The notes under the pieces: generated by a model
The model's database searches: none
What the model was told of the DNA's origin: nothing
Seen by the model: only the letters and a program-made list of their open reading frames with translations
Part shown: positions 44,813 through 55,274 of the stretch, piece by piece
Layout of the letters: every line of letters starts with the position of its first letter
How positions within the stretch are numbered: the stretch's first letter is position 1
Source: Sialis fuliginosa
Taxonomy: Eukaryota; Arthropoda; Insecta; Megaloptera; Sialidae
Reading direction: 5' to 3'
NCBI GenBank assembly: GCA_961205875.1
Contig: OY540812.1
Span: forward strand, 35,473,098-35,537,097
Length of the DNA: 64,000 nucleotides
Program-made: the position numbers and the translations under genes

Positions 44813-45470
44813 TAAATAGACAAAATTTGAAACCAAGATAAATTGCAGTTTTCCGTTTCGTGGCTTTTTCCCGATAACTTCGGAAACCGCACGTTTCTGC
44901 ACCTAATTCTTATAAATGTTTAGAATGAACACCTAAGCTACAAATCTATATTAAATATAAAGCGTGGGGAAGCGTGGGTGACTACCAAATGTCTCGGTGA
45001 ACTTGAAGAATTTTCTTTTCTCCCTTATTTTATTGTTCAATTAATTAATCGTTAACTGAACCGTATAATTAAAAACGTAAAATTGTCCTAAAATCTCCAT
45101 AAGATGAGCTTTTCAGAAATGTATAATACATTATACATATTCCTACAAAGTTTTATAGAAAATTAACTTTTAAAGTGATGAAGCGAACAGGTTTGAATTG
45201 AAAATCCACAAAAATAATGAACAGTAAGGCTTCAAAAATAGTATTTTTACATAAAATTATGTGAAATTCCTGCATTATAGTAAAGAATAAAGAATGACCA
45301 TTAAACTAATAAATAAAATTAAAATATAATGTATGTAGGGACTTTAGTAAAAAAACATTTATGATATGTTGTTGTTAATAAATTTTCCATAGTTCGCTGG
45401 GCCGGCTGAGGTGAAACAATGCATAAGAATAATTTCATGGAGTGACAGAATCGTAGATAGTGATGTTTTG
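44813..45470. other. Right arm of the composite hAT
   Basis: AT-rich, non-coding sequence between the LINE and the hAT terminus. It is presumably the promoter-side arm of the transposase. Confidence 0.45.
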
Positions 45471-45553
45471 CATTTGGGTGTCACCCCTTGTGATGGTGTC
45501 ACCCGGTGCGGTCCGCACCCCCCGCACCTCCTAGTGACGCCACTGGATATCAG

Positions 45554-46056
45554 GTTCTTATATTTAGTGAATGTTCGGTACTACAAAATGTTTATTTTCC
45601 AGAGGTACCAACTTAAAAAAACTTTAAACTTTATTAGTTGTAACAGCTTTAAAAAAGTACGTTTTCAGCCATTTTAATTTGCCTAGCGGATAAACAAATG
45701 ATTTTTTTTTTCAAAATGGAGGTTGTAGGGAATTTTATAGTGAATAACTTTTTTTTGTATAATGCTTGTTTAGACTGCTATTTAGCAAAAATCAGAAAAT
45801 CTGAAGAATTTTGCAATTGAACCATGGTTAACCCCTGTCGCGGATAATCAAAAAAACATATTTGTAATTTGCAAAACTGTACCTAAAAATTCTTATTTTA
45901 GGTACTTTTTAGCCTAGACAGCCTGGACTAAAATACGATTGTAAGATTTACAAGTAACAATATTATATCATATTTAATTTGATTTGTCTTCAAATTATTA
46001 TTAATTACTAGCTGTATTTCTTTAAAAAAAATATTGGAACTTATATGTAGGAATAA
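45554..46056. other. AT-rich spacer
   Basis: No supported feature. It may include the 5-prime part of the pogo relic that follows. Confidence 0.4.
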
Positions 46057-46860
46057 ATGCCAAACAAAAAGTACACTGGTGGAAGCCCTCGATGACATCA
46101 AAACGCCTGAGCATTTATAAAGCTGCAAAAATCTACTCGATACCTCGGCAAACTTTCCAAGATAAAGTAAAAAATAAATACACGAAGAAAAATGGGCCAG
46201 GTTCACCTACTGTTAAATGGGCAAAACAACTTGATTTCCCTGTGAGTAAAGAACAACTGCTGTACTCTGTTTCAAAATTAGTAAAAGAACTTGGTCGGCC
46301 AAATAACTTCAAGAATGGTGTGCCAGGTAGACACTGGTATGAAGGATTTTTGTTAAGAAATCCTTCTATTTCTGAGCGAGTAAAACAAACACTGACAACT
46401 TCACGTATGGGAGCAACCGAAAAGAAAATACGAGCTTAGTTCACACGTACTTGGAGAAAAACAATCAACTTGACATTCTTAAAGATCCTTCTAAGATTTT
46501 TAATTGCGACGAATCCGCATTTTTACGTCTTTTGGTGAACAAAGGAACGAAAACTGTCTATTCTATATCAGGAAATAACGAAAAAGAAATTTTGACACTG
46601 TTATTTGGAGCCCCTGCAGATGGAAAATTAATGCCAATCTTTGCATTGTTTCCCTATAAACGGATGCCACAAAATATTCTGGCAAATTATCAGATTGGGC
46701 CGTTGGTAAATCGAATGTTTTTCACCCTTTCTTGGTAAAAGAAAAAATTAAGCTGCCTATAATATTATTTATGGATGGGCATTCATCTCATTTGTCACTG
46801 TCAGTGTGTGAATTTTGTAGAGACCACGGGATTATTTTAATTGCCTTGCTTCCTAACTCT
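46057..46860 (+). pseudogene. pogo/Tigger/jerky-type transposase relic
   Basis: After an ATG at 46057 and an early frameshift come the psq-type helix-turn-helix (RLSIYKAAKIYSIPRQTFQD), the second helical DNA-binding block (VPGRHWYEGFLLRNPSIS) and DDE parts: FNCDESAFLRLLV (first Asp), LTLLFGAPADGKLMPIFALF, then LFMDGHSSHLSLSVCEFCRD (second Asp) and GIILIALLPNS. Stops at 46437 and 46736 and missing C-terminal sequence after the third-Asp region make it dead. Terminal repeats were not found. It is unrelated to the pogo MITE at 18791 as far as can be seen. Confidence 0.88.
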
Positions 46861-47092
46861 ATTTTTATTCTCATAATTATTTGCTCTACAATAACTTAAA
46901 ATTATCTTATTATATTGTATGATGCACTGATGAAGGAATACTTAAGATTCCGAGAAAATTTTAATAAATAGCGCTACTTTTAATGCAGATATAAAAAAAA
47001 AACAGCAATTATTTTTTTACCTTTATCCCAATTCAAGTACTATACTATATAAGCTAATAAGTTTTTATGCACATTTTAGCGAAAATTTAAAG
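46861..47092. other. AT-rich spacer
   Basis: No feature seen. Confidence 0.4.
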
Positions 47093-47743
47093 CTCGAGAA
47101 GGACCGTCTAGAATACTCTAGAAGAAGCAGAAAGGAAGTATAAAGAAAAAATTAAGTAAGATTGGAAGAAATTTTTACTAATAACCAAGTTAAGAAAATA
47201 AAAAATGGTTTGAAAAGGGTTAATTGGACAGAAGAAGATATTGCTAAATCCATTTCAATATATTCAGCCAGTACAAAGGCATATAAATTGTTAAGGAAAA
47301 AAGAATTTCCACTCCCTGCTGTTCGAACTCTGAACTCATGGGTTCAAAAATTGACATATCAACTGGAATAATTGACCTTACGATAAAAATTACGAAAGCT
47401 GCAACGCAGTTGAACGAAAAGCAAAGACTATGTTTCTTAAGCTTCGATGAAATTAAGATCAGATAGGCCTTCTGCTATGACAAAGTACTGTCAAGTTGCT
47501 ATGCTAAGAGGTATAAATAAAATCATATAATTAAGATATTAATAAATGTGTTCTTTTATGTCCATTCTAGGATTAATAAACAAATGGAAACAGCCCATAT
47601 TTTATGTGTTTGATTGTAAAATGACCAAAAAATTATTTTTCAAATACTAAGAACAGTAAACGAATGTGGTTACACGATTGTGGCAATGACAAGTGACTTA
47701 GATGGAGACAATAGAGGGTTTTATAATGAACTTAACGTATTGA
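47093..47743 (+). pseudogene. P-element/THAP9-type transposase relic, N-side of the catalytic region
   Basis: Frames read FTNNQVKKIKNGLKRVNW, EEDIAKSISIYSASTKAYKL and KEFPLPAVRTLNSWV, then with shifts RLCFLSFDEIKI, and at 47600-47740 KMTKKLFFQILRTVNECGYT and IVAMTSDLDGDNRGFYNELN. The order matches P-element transposases: helical Leu/Trp block, S-T-KAY-LR-PLP-RTL-W motif, FDE-hK first acidic site, then a V-A-h-x-S-D-h-D/G block. Frameshifts and stops occur. The sequence is cut at about 47744 by the R2-type fragment. The C-terminus is found at 48765-49079. Confidence 0.8.
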
Positions 47744-48225
47744 ATCACTACGGTGTCCATTCCGCCGCGTGGCAACGTCGGCATGATGCGGTACTGGATC
47801 GCATCGCCGGGGCAGTGCCTGTCGGGAAAGACGAGGTTAAAATTAACCAAACCATCGCCGGAACCGACTTCAACCTGCGTCCTGATCTGGTCGTCATCAG
47901 CGAGTCCAATAAGACCGCTGTCGTCGTGGACGTGGCCGTCCCCTTCGACAATACCCCGGCGGCAATCGACGAGGCGAGACGTCAGAAGATCATTAAGTAT
48001 ACCCCACTGGTAAACTCCCTTAAGGAGAAGGGGTATGACGTCTCGCTAGAAGCGATTATCGAGGATACTCCGGGTGTTGGGGGTCAGCCGCAGATATGCT
48101 AAATGCATGCGGTACCTCATCGTGTCCGACGTAATAAGATGGTCACGTGACATCTACGTCGAACACGTATCTGGGCGCCGACAGTACGCGTAGCTGCGGC
48201 TGCTTCACCGCACCCGGACATTTTT
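47744..48225 (+). pseudogene. R2-type LINE endonuclease fragment
   Basis: The frame up to the TAG at 48100-48102 reads RRHDAVLDRIAGAVPVGKDE, TDFNLRPDLVVISESNKTAV, VVDVAVPFDNTPAAIDEARR and KIIKYTPLVNSLKEKGYDV. The RPDLV-x(12-16)-VVDVAVPF pattern is the restriction-like PD-(D/E)xK endonuclease at the C-terminus of R2/NeSL-type LINEs. Only the last 110 or so residues are present, as in 5-prime-truncated LINE insertions, followed by a GC-rich 120-bp 3-prime region and a T-run. GC content is far above the flanks. It is read in frame from P-element codons, so one 140-codon frame (47680-48102) joins two unrelated transposons. Confidence 0.85.
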
Positions 48226-48255
48226 TTTTCTATTATTATTATTGTCTTATCTATA

Positions 48256-48540
48256 CCAGGTGTTCCAGACCACCCGTCCACTATGTTTTACGCCCAAACT
48301 ATTGAAGATAGAGTTTTATGATAAAAAAATTACAATATATATCGACCCTAAAGAATTTCAGGAAAATATTTACAACTCCCTAAAACTCCTCCTTCGGGGG
48401 TAGTTTGAGGGGTACATGCCTGTTTCTCAGCAAAATCAAATGGAACTGTGTATCTAAAAGTAGATAATTTTAAAGATCATAAAAAAGTAAGAAATAGTTT
48501 GGGCGTAAAACATAGTGAACGGGTGGTCTGGAACACCCGG
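48256..48540. mobile_element. TA-flanked MITE, 285 bp
   Basis: CCAGGTGTTCCAGACCACCC and (minus strand) CCGGGTGTTCCAGACCACCC are its termini, each bordered by TATA. Inverted homology continues through ACATAGT...CGCCCAAACTAT. The copy at 37129 shares the left half. Confidence 0.88.
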
Positions 48541-48764
48541 TATATTTATTTCTTAAACATCCTCTCGTTGATTGGATCCCACAAAATGATATTACACTGT
48601 GATATGAAAATGATTATTTTCTTTTTAAATGTGAATGTCAATTATTTATATATTATTTAAGTTTTAATGTAAATTTTAATATTTTAATGTAAATATATCT
48701 GCCAGTATTTTTTATTCTTTGTTATATATTTGTAATTATTATGTTTTAATAAAAATTTTTAATA

Positions 48765-49079
48765 TTGAAGTTGAAAAACCGTGGTATATTTTACATAAAT
48801 CACTCAAGTGAAGGGGAACTATCTAAACCGACAGTAAAAGTAATGGAGCACATGAAACATTTAGAGCGAAAATTTAATAAAGCCAATGGCGAAGACAAAT
48901 TAGAAACAAACGGGAACTTTCTCGGACATCTAATGAGCTTAGCTAAAATAATTGAATGTGACGGAAAAATAAAAAGACTATTTTTTAGAGCTCGTATGTA
49001 CTTTAGAATAAGAAATTTGAACAGAAAATTGTGTGATAATTCTTTTACAAAAAGAAAATTAATAAAAACAGTCACGTAA
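48765..49079 (+). pseudogene. P-element-type transposase relic, C-terminus
   Basis: The 104-codon frame contains GELSKPTVKVMEHMKHLERK, LMSLAKIIECD and RLFFRARMYFRIRNLNRKL. The final F-x-R-x-R-x-Y-x-R-I-x-x-L-N block is the usual end of P-element/THAP9 transposases. Together with 47093-47743 it defines a P-element relic of about 2 kb interrupted by an R2-type fragment and a TA MITE. The middle of the protein is lost or unrecognisable. Confidence 0.7.
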
Positions 49080-49239
49080 CTAGAACTGACCGACTGATTC
49101 ATTATCGCCGAGTCAAAATCCCTGGACCTAGAAACGTGAATACCAGCTAAAACACGCGCAAAAACAGTATGAAATATAAAAGAGCGTATCAGCAGCTATC
49201 AGAAAATACTAGATGGGCTTGAAAGTCTTTAGCCTGACA

Positions 49240-49400
49240 TACAGATGGCGACATATGCCTTGACACAATTTTATGAGGACGTAATTAAATAAATAGATGA
49301 AGGACAGAAGGTTACAAGTATTTTCTGCGACCTAAGTAAAGCATTTAACTGCGTCAATCATAATATACTAATTAAAAAACTAAAGGCTTATTGTTTGGTA
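49240..49400 (+). pseudogene. Small LINE reverse-transcriptase fragment
   Basis: A translation with one stop reads MATYALTQFYEDV, then IDEGQKVTSIFCDLSKAFN and CVNHNILIKKLKAY, the RT block with the first catalytic Asp (FCDLSKAF-x-x-VxH). About 50 residues remain. It belongs to a different lineage from the LINE at 27 kb. Confidence 0.75.
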
Positions 49401-50715
49401 ATCACTAATTGAGAAGAAGCTAACTTCAGTTCATTAATATCGACAAGGCCGGCTAAATTCATACAGAAGCCGGAATAAAAGAATTGAGCCAGATTATTGT
49501 AATTTCGAGTGTCAAATAAATACATTCTAATTAAATCTTATATTTTATTTAAGGTATTTCTCGGGGAGAAACAAGGTACGCTATATGAGGTATGCAAAGA
49601 TAGCGACGGTGCAGCAACGGTAGTGGTACCAACCTAAAATAAAAAAATGATAAAAATGTAAATCATTAATTAAACGTAAATGAGACAATGTAAGCACTGT
49701 TAATTAACGGTATTACAATAATTAAGCAATTATCTTGCCAAATATATTGTAAACATTAACGATTTGACATCTTTATCTACCATAACCTCATTTTTGAACG
49801 AAAATAAAATTTCGTGAAAATATAGGTATTTTAAGTAAATAAGATCGTTTATTGTCTAAATATACTCGCTAATGTGTTATACGATTAATTATATTAATTA
49901 TTCAATTGTAAATTACACACAGTAAGACAAATATTACGAAATAATGACTAAAATCCAACCGCCCGTACCCGTACTGAAAAACAAAATCCTCCGTAACTTG
50001 GACAAAACAACCGTGATATTGTTGAAACTTGTACACATTGTTAACAAGACACTGGAGTCTTTGAGAAAAATAAGAGTTTATTGATTAGAACAACGCATTT
50101 TAAGATATATCTCATTTTTTAGACACTAGTGCAATTTCGATGACTTTAATTAACAATCATTTAAAAACTAGCAATTAAAACAATACGAAATTACTATACC
50201 GACTCAAAGTAACGAAAAGGAATATATTAGAGTTTGCAGCATTTAAGAAAATTCAATATATTCGTCAAACGAGTCGTTTGATAAATCACGTAAATGTAGC
50301 CAAATAAAAAACTTTTACAATTCTCAATTGCAGCAGTACATCAATAAAGAAATAGTCAATCTCATCTAGGACTTGTTTTTATGTTTAGAACAACAGATTT
50401 TACGAAATTAATAAAAAAACAATTTTCCATGAGGGGAAAAATAAAGTCCGTAATGCGCATGCGCAGAATGACGGAACATTCAAAGCATTTGATTTATGGC
50501 GTATAGGGTTTATACATAATTACTATTAGATACATTTCAATTGGATACCGTTATCATCGTGAAAATTACAAGAAACATGGTCAATTATGTGCAACATCTT
50601 TTGTACATCTCACATTTCAGTTTAGAAAAACAGATTTTTTTTTATCTTCAAAAAACCGAAAAAATACAAAAAAAATATTTTATTTAAATGTGCATAACTC
50701 TTGTAAAAGTCGCGT
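49401..50715. other. AT-rich stretch without recognised genes
   Basis: Phrases such as TTAGAACAACGCATTTTAAGA (50085) and TTAGAACAACAGATTTTACGA (50385) are repeated, suggesting a diverged repeat with about 300-bp period. No frame of interest was seen. Confidence 0.4.
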
Positions 50716-51302
50716 GATTTTTGCTAGACTCATGTTAAATACGTAAAAATACACGCTTCACAAAATGGCACTATCAGATTTTTAATTAGAATTCAAGTAT
50801 TTTTGAAAACGACGCGAAAGTGGTACACTATATTTGAACACTTCAAAAATAAGCCAGCGACGATCAATTTCACGGTCCCGAAAATTATGTTACAAAATTT
50901 AAAATTACGAATAAACGTAGTGAATGTAATGCCGATCAAAATCGCGATTAAAATGAACGTAAAAATCATTGTTGATATAAATTTTAAAGTTAATCGAAAA
51001 TTTACTTCTCGTTTTTCAGTATTTCGCTGATTGTGAAATAACCAAAGGACGTATCAAAAAAAAACCAAAAAAATATTGATCGGCATTAGATTCACTACGT
51101 TTATTCGTAATTTTAAATTTTGTAATATAATTTTCGGGACCGTGAAATTGATTGTCGCTGGCTTCTTTATGCAGTGTTCAAATATGGTGCACCACTTTCG
51201 CGTCATTTTCAAAAATACTTGAATTCTAATTAAAAATCTGATAGTGCCATTTTGTGAAGCATGTATTTTTACGTATTTAACATGAATCTACTAGCAAAAA
51301 TC
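50716..51302. mobile_element. Foldback element with 224-bp arms
   Basis: 50716-50939 and 51075-51302 are inverted copies: GATTTTTGCTAGACTCATG and GATTTTTGCTAGTAGATTCATG at the outer ends (the second on the minus strand), then ACAAAATGGCACTATCAGA, CAATTTCACGGTCCCGAAAA and CGTAGTGAATGTAATGCCGA inside. The spacer is about 135 bp. A transcript would form a long hairpin. A 75-codon frame across it (50803-51030) is most likely chance. Confidence 0.85.
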
Positions 51303-51552
51303 AAATATATAAATAAATATGAAAATTTTCAAATAATGAAATTTTTAAACGAACGAATCAGATGATGATTTACATCTTTTCAATTCTGAATATTTTAATA
51401 TATTACAAGTGATCTAATTGGCGGTACAACATTTTTATTGTTGTATATTTGAATCACATTTGAATTAACAAATCATATACCTTCTTTCAAAAACGTTGGC
51501 CATATTAATTACTCCAGTGAGTACACTACGAACAACGGTCATTACTGAAGTT
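51303..51552. other. Upstream region of the small spliced gene
   Basis: AT-rich. It would contain the promoter and 5-prime UTR of the gene starting at 51553. No TATA or Inr assignment can be supported. Confidence 0.4.
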
Positions 51553-52303
51553 ATGGCCTCAGAGTAAGTACCTATTTTAAATTTCTTAATGGAAATAATA
51601 TTTTAAGTTAATAATATTTGTATTTTTCAGAAATATTCCAAAAATATTTATGGAAATGGAGGAGGTTAATGAAGAGTAAGTAAATTTAAATAATTATGAA
51701 AAATTTTACACCTGTTTTTTATATACCTACGCAGATAAATTTTTTTTCGATTTTTACACTTAAATTGAGCTCCAAGAAATTTACTTTAGTAATTTTGATA
51801 AAGTAAGAAATCGAATAAGACCCATTATGAAATGGGTCAATATAACATATATTTTTTGATTGTTACAAAATTATGTTTGTAATATAATTGTTAATAATTC
51901 ATTTTTTCTTTGTTTCAGAAATATTAATAATTTCAATTTGCCGTAAGTATTTATCAACTTTATGGTATAAATTATGGTTCACTAATATTAAAATTTGGTT
52001 TTTTTTTACAGAAATATGGGAACCGAATACAGTAATATACCCTATTTTTGGATAGGCTACTATCATCGGGTGGCCGAGGAGGCGCAGGGGATCCGCGTCA
52101 AAGGTACGCCACCGGTGGCAACCGCTGCACCAGCGCCAGCGGCGACCTCTGCATCGGCGACGACCGCTGCACCGACCCCTGCGTCGACGTCGACGTTTAA
52201 AAATAAAAAAAATAAAAATAAATGGTACAACAAAGGGTATCAAAATAAAGGAAATAAAGGGTCGAACCAACAGGGGAGGAATGTGTACCACTTTTATCAA
52301 TAA
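51553..52303 (+). CDS. Four-exon micro-exon gene, 123-residue predicted protein
   Basis: Exons: 51553-51563 (ATG GCC TCA GA), 51631-51675 (45 nt), 51919-51942 (24 nt), 52012-52303. All three donors are GTAAGT. All three acceptors have pyrimidine tracts ending TTTTTCAG, TGTTTCAG and TTTTACAG. All introns (67, 243 and 69 nt) are phase 2 and the frame stays open throughout. Exons 2, 3 and 4 each begin AAATAT, suggesting exon duplication. The protein has an acidic N-terminus (MASENIPKIFMEMEEVNEE), an aromatic block (YSNIPYFWIGYYHRVAEEA), a GC-rich Ala/Thr/Pro linker and a basic Asn/Lys/Gly/Gln tail (KWYNKGYQNKGNKGSNQQG). There is no signal peptide or known domain. The tail suggests RNA binding (inference). 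AATAAA follows at 52371. It could be a host gene or transposon cargo. Confidence 0.65.
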
Positions 52304-52370
52304 GTGTACACATTCTTACCCTGTTTGTCAATTTGTGTAAAGTCCATGTAAAAGAACATGTACATTATGT

Positions 52371-52376
52371 AATAAA
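52371..52376 (+). terminator. Polyadenylation signal of the micro-exon gene
   Basis: AATAAA lies 68 bases after the stop codon of the gene ending at 52303, directly before a dispersed repeat. Confidence 0.5.
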
Positions 52377-52382
52377 TATATT

Positions 52383-52700
52383 GATAATTAATCGTTTGTT
52401 TGTTGCTTCCTCGCAATATCGAAGATACGAGAAGCTATGTGATCGTTTCAGATTGAGACAAAAAAAAAAGTTCTCCAATTTCAAAATTTTAAATTTATTT
52501 ATCCGTTTCACGCCAAGACAAACACTTTTCGTTCCGTGTCTGTCTGTCTGTCCGTGTGTCCGTCCGTCTGTCCCCTGAATCCTTGTCACACGCATAACTC
52601 ATGAACCACTGAACCGATATTATTGAAACTTGGTCAGATGATTGGATTTGGTTTGAGGACGGTCCCATTTCAAAATCATCAAAATCGTGTGTAAGGGGGA
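52383..52700 (-). repeat. Dispersed repeat, inverted copy of 8290-8575
   Basis: On the minus strand it reads GGGACCGTCCTCAAACCAAA, GTTCAGTGGTTCATGAGTTA and GATTCAGGGGACAGACGGAC, matching 8346-8445, with an expanded GACGGACA/GACAGACA microsatellite at 52540-52575. Confidence 0.65.
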
Positions 52701-52844
52701 GGGGTGACACCCCAAAATATTTATTTTTTCAAGATATCTCAAGAACGACACATGTTACAAGAAAATTTTATAGAATATTTTTTGTAGAGAATTAAATTTC
52801 CTATAATATGGGTCTACTACGTTTGTTGTAAAAATATTCCCTTA

Positions 52845-53445
52845 CAAAGATTTATCTAAATACATAAATCAGCTTAGCACTATTCTATACGCAGATGATA
52901 TCACAATTTTAATCTCTAAAAAATAATATAATGAAATTGAGCTCTCTGCTAATGCTGTACTTAACAAACTGTTAACATGGTTAAATGCAAACAAAATATT
53001 ATTCAACACCGAAAAAACAAAATATATAAATTTCAACAATAAAAACTCAAATAATAACTATGGTAACTGCAATGTTATATGTTCTGATGAAATTCTATCC
53101 GAAGTAAAAGATTTCAAGTTTCTGGGTGTCACAATTGACAACAACTTAAATTGGAAAAATCATACAAATGATTTGTGCAATAAAAATATTTATCTATTTA
53201 GAAATTTAAAAATGAGTATATCAAAAGAAATGTTAATTACATTATAGTATGCATATACATAGCCAATTAAAATATGGACTTATGTTGTGGGGTTCTTCAA
53301 CAATATCAAACAAAATTTTTATTTTACAAAAAAAAATAATTAGAATAATTGCCGGTGTTGATCAATCAACTTCGTGTAAACAATATTTTAAATTATATAA
53401 AATACTCACGTTACCAGCCATGTACATATTAGAATGTCTAAAGCC
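52845..53445 (+). pseudogene. LINE reverse transcriptase relic, YADD to thumb
   Basis: Reads STILYADDITILISKK (active site), KLLTWLNANKILFNTEKTKY, DFKFLGVTIDNNLNWKNHTN, then after a frame change HSQLKYGLMLWGSSTISN and ILQKKIIRIIAGVDQSTSCK. These are the C-terminal RT blocks of jockey-type LINEs. Stops (52924, 53246) make it dead. Both ends are missing. Confidence 0.85.
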
Positions 53446-53793
53446 TTGGCATCTTAGAAAAAACGGACGGTAACGGAGTTCGTCGCCGTTTCGACGCAGT
53501 CCGCCACCGTTTTTTTGACCTTGAGAAAAATATCTATTGTGAGTGTTTATAAACAAACCAGCCCGGCTAAACGTAGTAGTAGACCAAATAAATAATACAT
53601 GTAGTGGACCAAATAAATAATACAGAAAAAGTTAATTTCGTGTTTCCATGATTTTGCTTGTAATTATTATTCAATTTGTTTGAAAAAACAAAGTATAGTA
53701 TATCGTTTATATTTCGACGTTCTTAGTTTACTTTTTATTAAATATGAATTAAAATTGAATATAAACGATGTAAAGTTTTATACAGACTATTCA
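53446..53793. other. Spacer with a short tandem duplication
   Basis: TAGACCAAATAAATAATACA (53580) and TGGACCAAATAAATAATACA (53605) are adjacent copies of a 25-bp unit. A GC-rich patch (53465-53520) with GACGCAGTCCGCCACCG is unassigned. Confidence 0.45.
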
Positions 53794-54420
53794 ATTTATT
53801 TATAAATACAAGTTCTACGGCTATTGAATTTGGACTATCTGTACTACACGCCAGGATTCGAATTTTTGAAAGCGTTTTGCATCTGGCGTATAAATTACCA
53901 GTAAAAAAGTACAGAGAGAAAAGAACTGACGAAGAAAAAAAGTTAGAAGTGCTTACAAAAAAACATATTCAGGAAAGATTTCAAAAAGAAACTGGATTGC
54001 TAGTCGACATACCAAAAGCTAATTTCGGTAACACCAATGATGGTAACACTAGCCGTAGATTCTTTGAAAATCCCGAATTAGCTGCTGACATAACAAAAGT
54101 AGATTTTGAATTAATATATAGATTGAAAGTTGTATTGGAAACTATCTCAAGTGGTCATAAAATAGACGTCCAACAATTCGATGAATATACCATGGCAACT
54201 GCGAAATTGTATGTCGACCTATATGGGTGGCACCCAATGAGTCCTACCATGCATAAAATATTAATTCATGGTTCAGTATAATTGAAAATGCCTTATTGCC
54301 CATAGGACAATAGACAGAAGAGGCAGCAGATGCTAGAAATAAGCACTTTCGATTGTACCGCGAAAACTACGCGAGAAAGTTCTCGAGGGAGGAATGCAAT
54401 CTTGATGTATACAACAGACT
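53794..54420 (+). pseudogene. Transposon-associated protein of unknown function, 5-prime part
   Basis: A frame open from about 53794 reads SVLHARIRIFESVLHLAYKL, DIPKANFGNTNDGNTSRRF, ENPELAADITKVDFELIYRL, VVLETISSGHKIDVQQFDEY and LYGWHPMSPTMHKILIHGS up to TAA 54279-54281. After a shift it continues with ENALLPIGQ, then EEAADARNKHFRLYRENYAR and KFSREECNLDVYNRL. I recall proteins with the blocks G-N-T-N-D-G-N-T-x-R-R-F and P-T-x-H-K-I-L-I-H-G as repeated, uncharacterised families in insect and cnidarian genomes, which suggests mobile-element origin. The function is unknown. A hAT element interrupts it at 54421, and it resumes at 55275. Confidence 0.6.
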
Positions 54421-55274
54421 CATGGGCGTAGCCAGGGTGGGGCAGGGGGGGGCGCTTGAACCCCCCCCCAGCTTGTGGACAAAAAGTAATAAGTAAATCA
54501 GTGTTATTGTCCAAACAGGGATATTTCTAGACTTCTATGATGTCCATTGAATTTTTGAACGTAAATTTATATTTTGGATCCAGAAAATAAAATATCAAAG
54601 TTTTTTTTAATCACAATCTTTTATTTTTACATGTAAACTAAAATATCAGGGAAAATTAAAAATAAAATAAAAACACCTAAAGGCAAAGGTCGCAGTATTG
54701 GAAACAGTGAAAACTGTGTTTTGTGTTAAAATAACTACCCACAAAAGCATAGGCAAGGGGGGACGCTTGCCCCTCCCCCTAGCTCGTGAAGTAAGAGTAA
54801 CAAATTAATCAGTTCATTGGCTAAATAGTGACATTTTTAGATTCGAAAATTTAAATATCATTGTTTTTTTTATTGTAATCTCTTGTTAAAGCGGGTAAAC
54901 TATTTTTATCCTTTTTATACAAAAAAAAAGTTTTTTTTTAAGTATATTATCAATTCAAATTAGATCGATTTTTTACATTAAATAAAAAAAAACACCAAAA
55001 TAGCAACGTAGAGTACATTTTTGTAGAGGATTTTGTATTCAAAAAGATATGCACATACATATAAATTTAATTGATTGAAAAAAATGTGGCGAAAATAAAT
55101 GAAGAAATGAAAAAAATAATGACTTTTCATTGTTACTTTTTGCGCACCTATCTAGAGATATAATAAATAATGAAAATGTTAATTTTTTCAATACTAGGCA
55201 AAACACGCCGATCAATCGGTTTCAAAAAAAAAAATTTGCCCCCCCCCCTGAACAAAATCCTGGCTACGCCCATG
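54421..55274. mobile_element. hAT element (MITE), 854 bp, inside the unknown gene
   Basis: CATGGGCGTAGCCAGGGTGG at the left and CATGGGCGTAGCCAGGATTT (minus strand) at the right are flanked by a perfect 8-bp duplication AACAGACT (54413-54420 and 55275-55282). A second partial head-like block (GGCAAGGGGGGACGCTTGCC) occurs at 54750, so it contains a partial internal duplication. It is non-coding. Confidence 0.92.

Larger units (their letters stand above)
35334..45545 (-). mobile_element. Composite hAT transposon, 10.2 kb, with nested elements
   Basis: The left terminus CAGTGGCGTCACTAGGGTTG and the right terminus (minus strand) CAGTGGCGTCACTAGGAGGT, with GGTGTCACC motifs inside both, are flanked by a perfect 8-bp duplication GATATCAG (35326-35333 and 45546-45553). 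Inside, on the minus strand, lie two parts of one transposase (38748-38194 and 37127-35640). A TA MITE fragment and LTR-like sequence (37129-38190) separate them, and a LINE (40274-44800) sits in the upstream part. The original hAT was probably 4-5 kb. Confidence 0.9.

Noticed and set aside
47753..48013. Plus-strand 86-codon Pro/Ser-rich frame
   Set aside because: It is an alternate-frame shadow of the R2-type endonuclease in GC-rich DNA.
50803..51030. 75-codon frame as a gene
   Set aside because: It runs through one arm and the spacer of a foldback element and matches nothing.
51899..52300. Minus-strand 133-codon Arg-rich frame opposite the micro-exon gene
   Set aside because: It is the complement of the Ala/Thr/Pro codons of the real last exon. 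No splice or start support.
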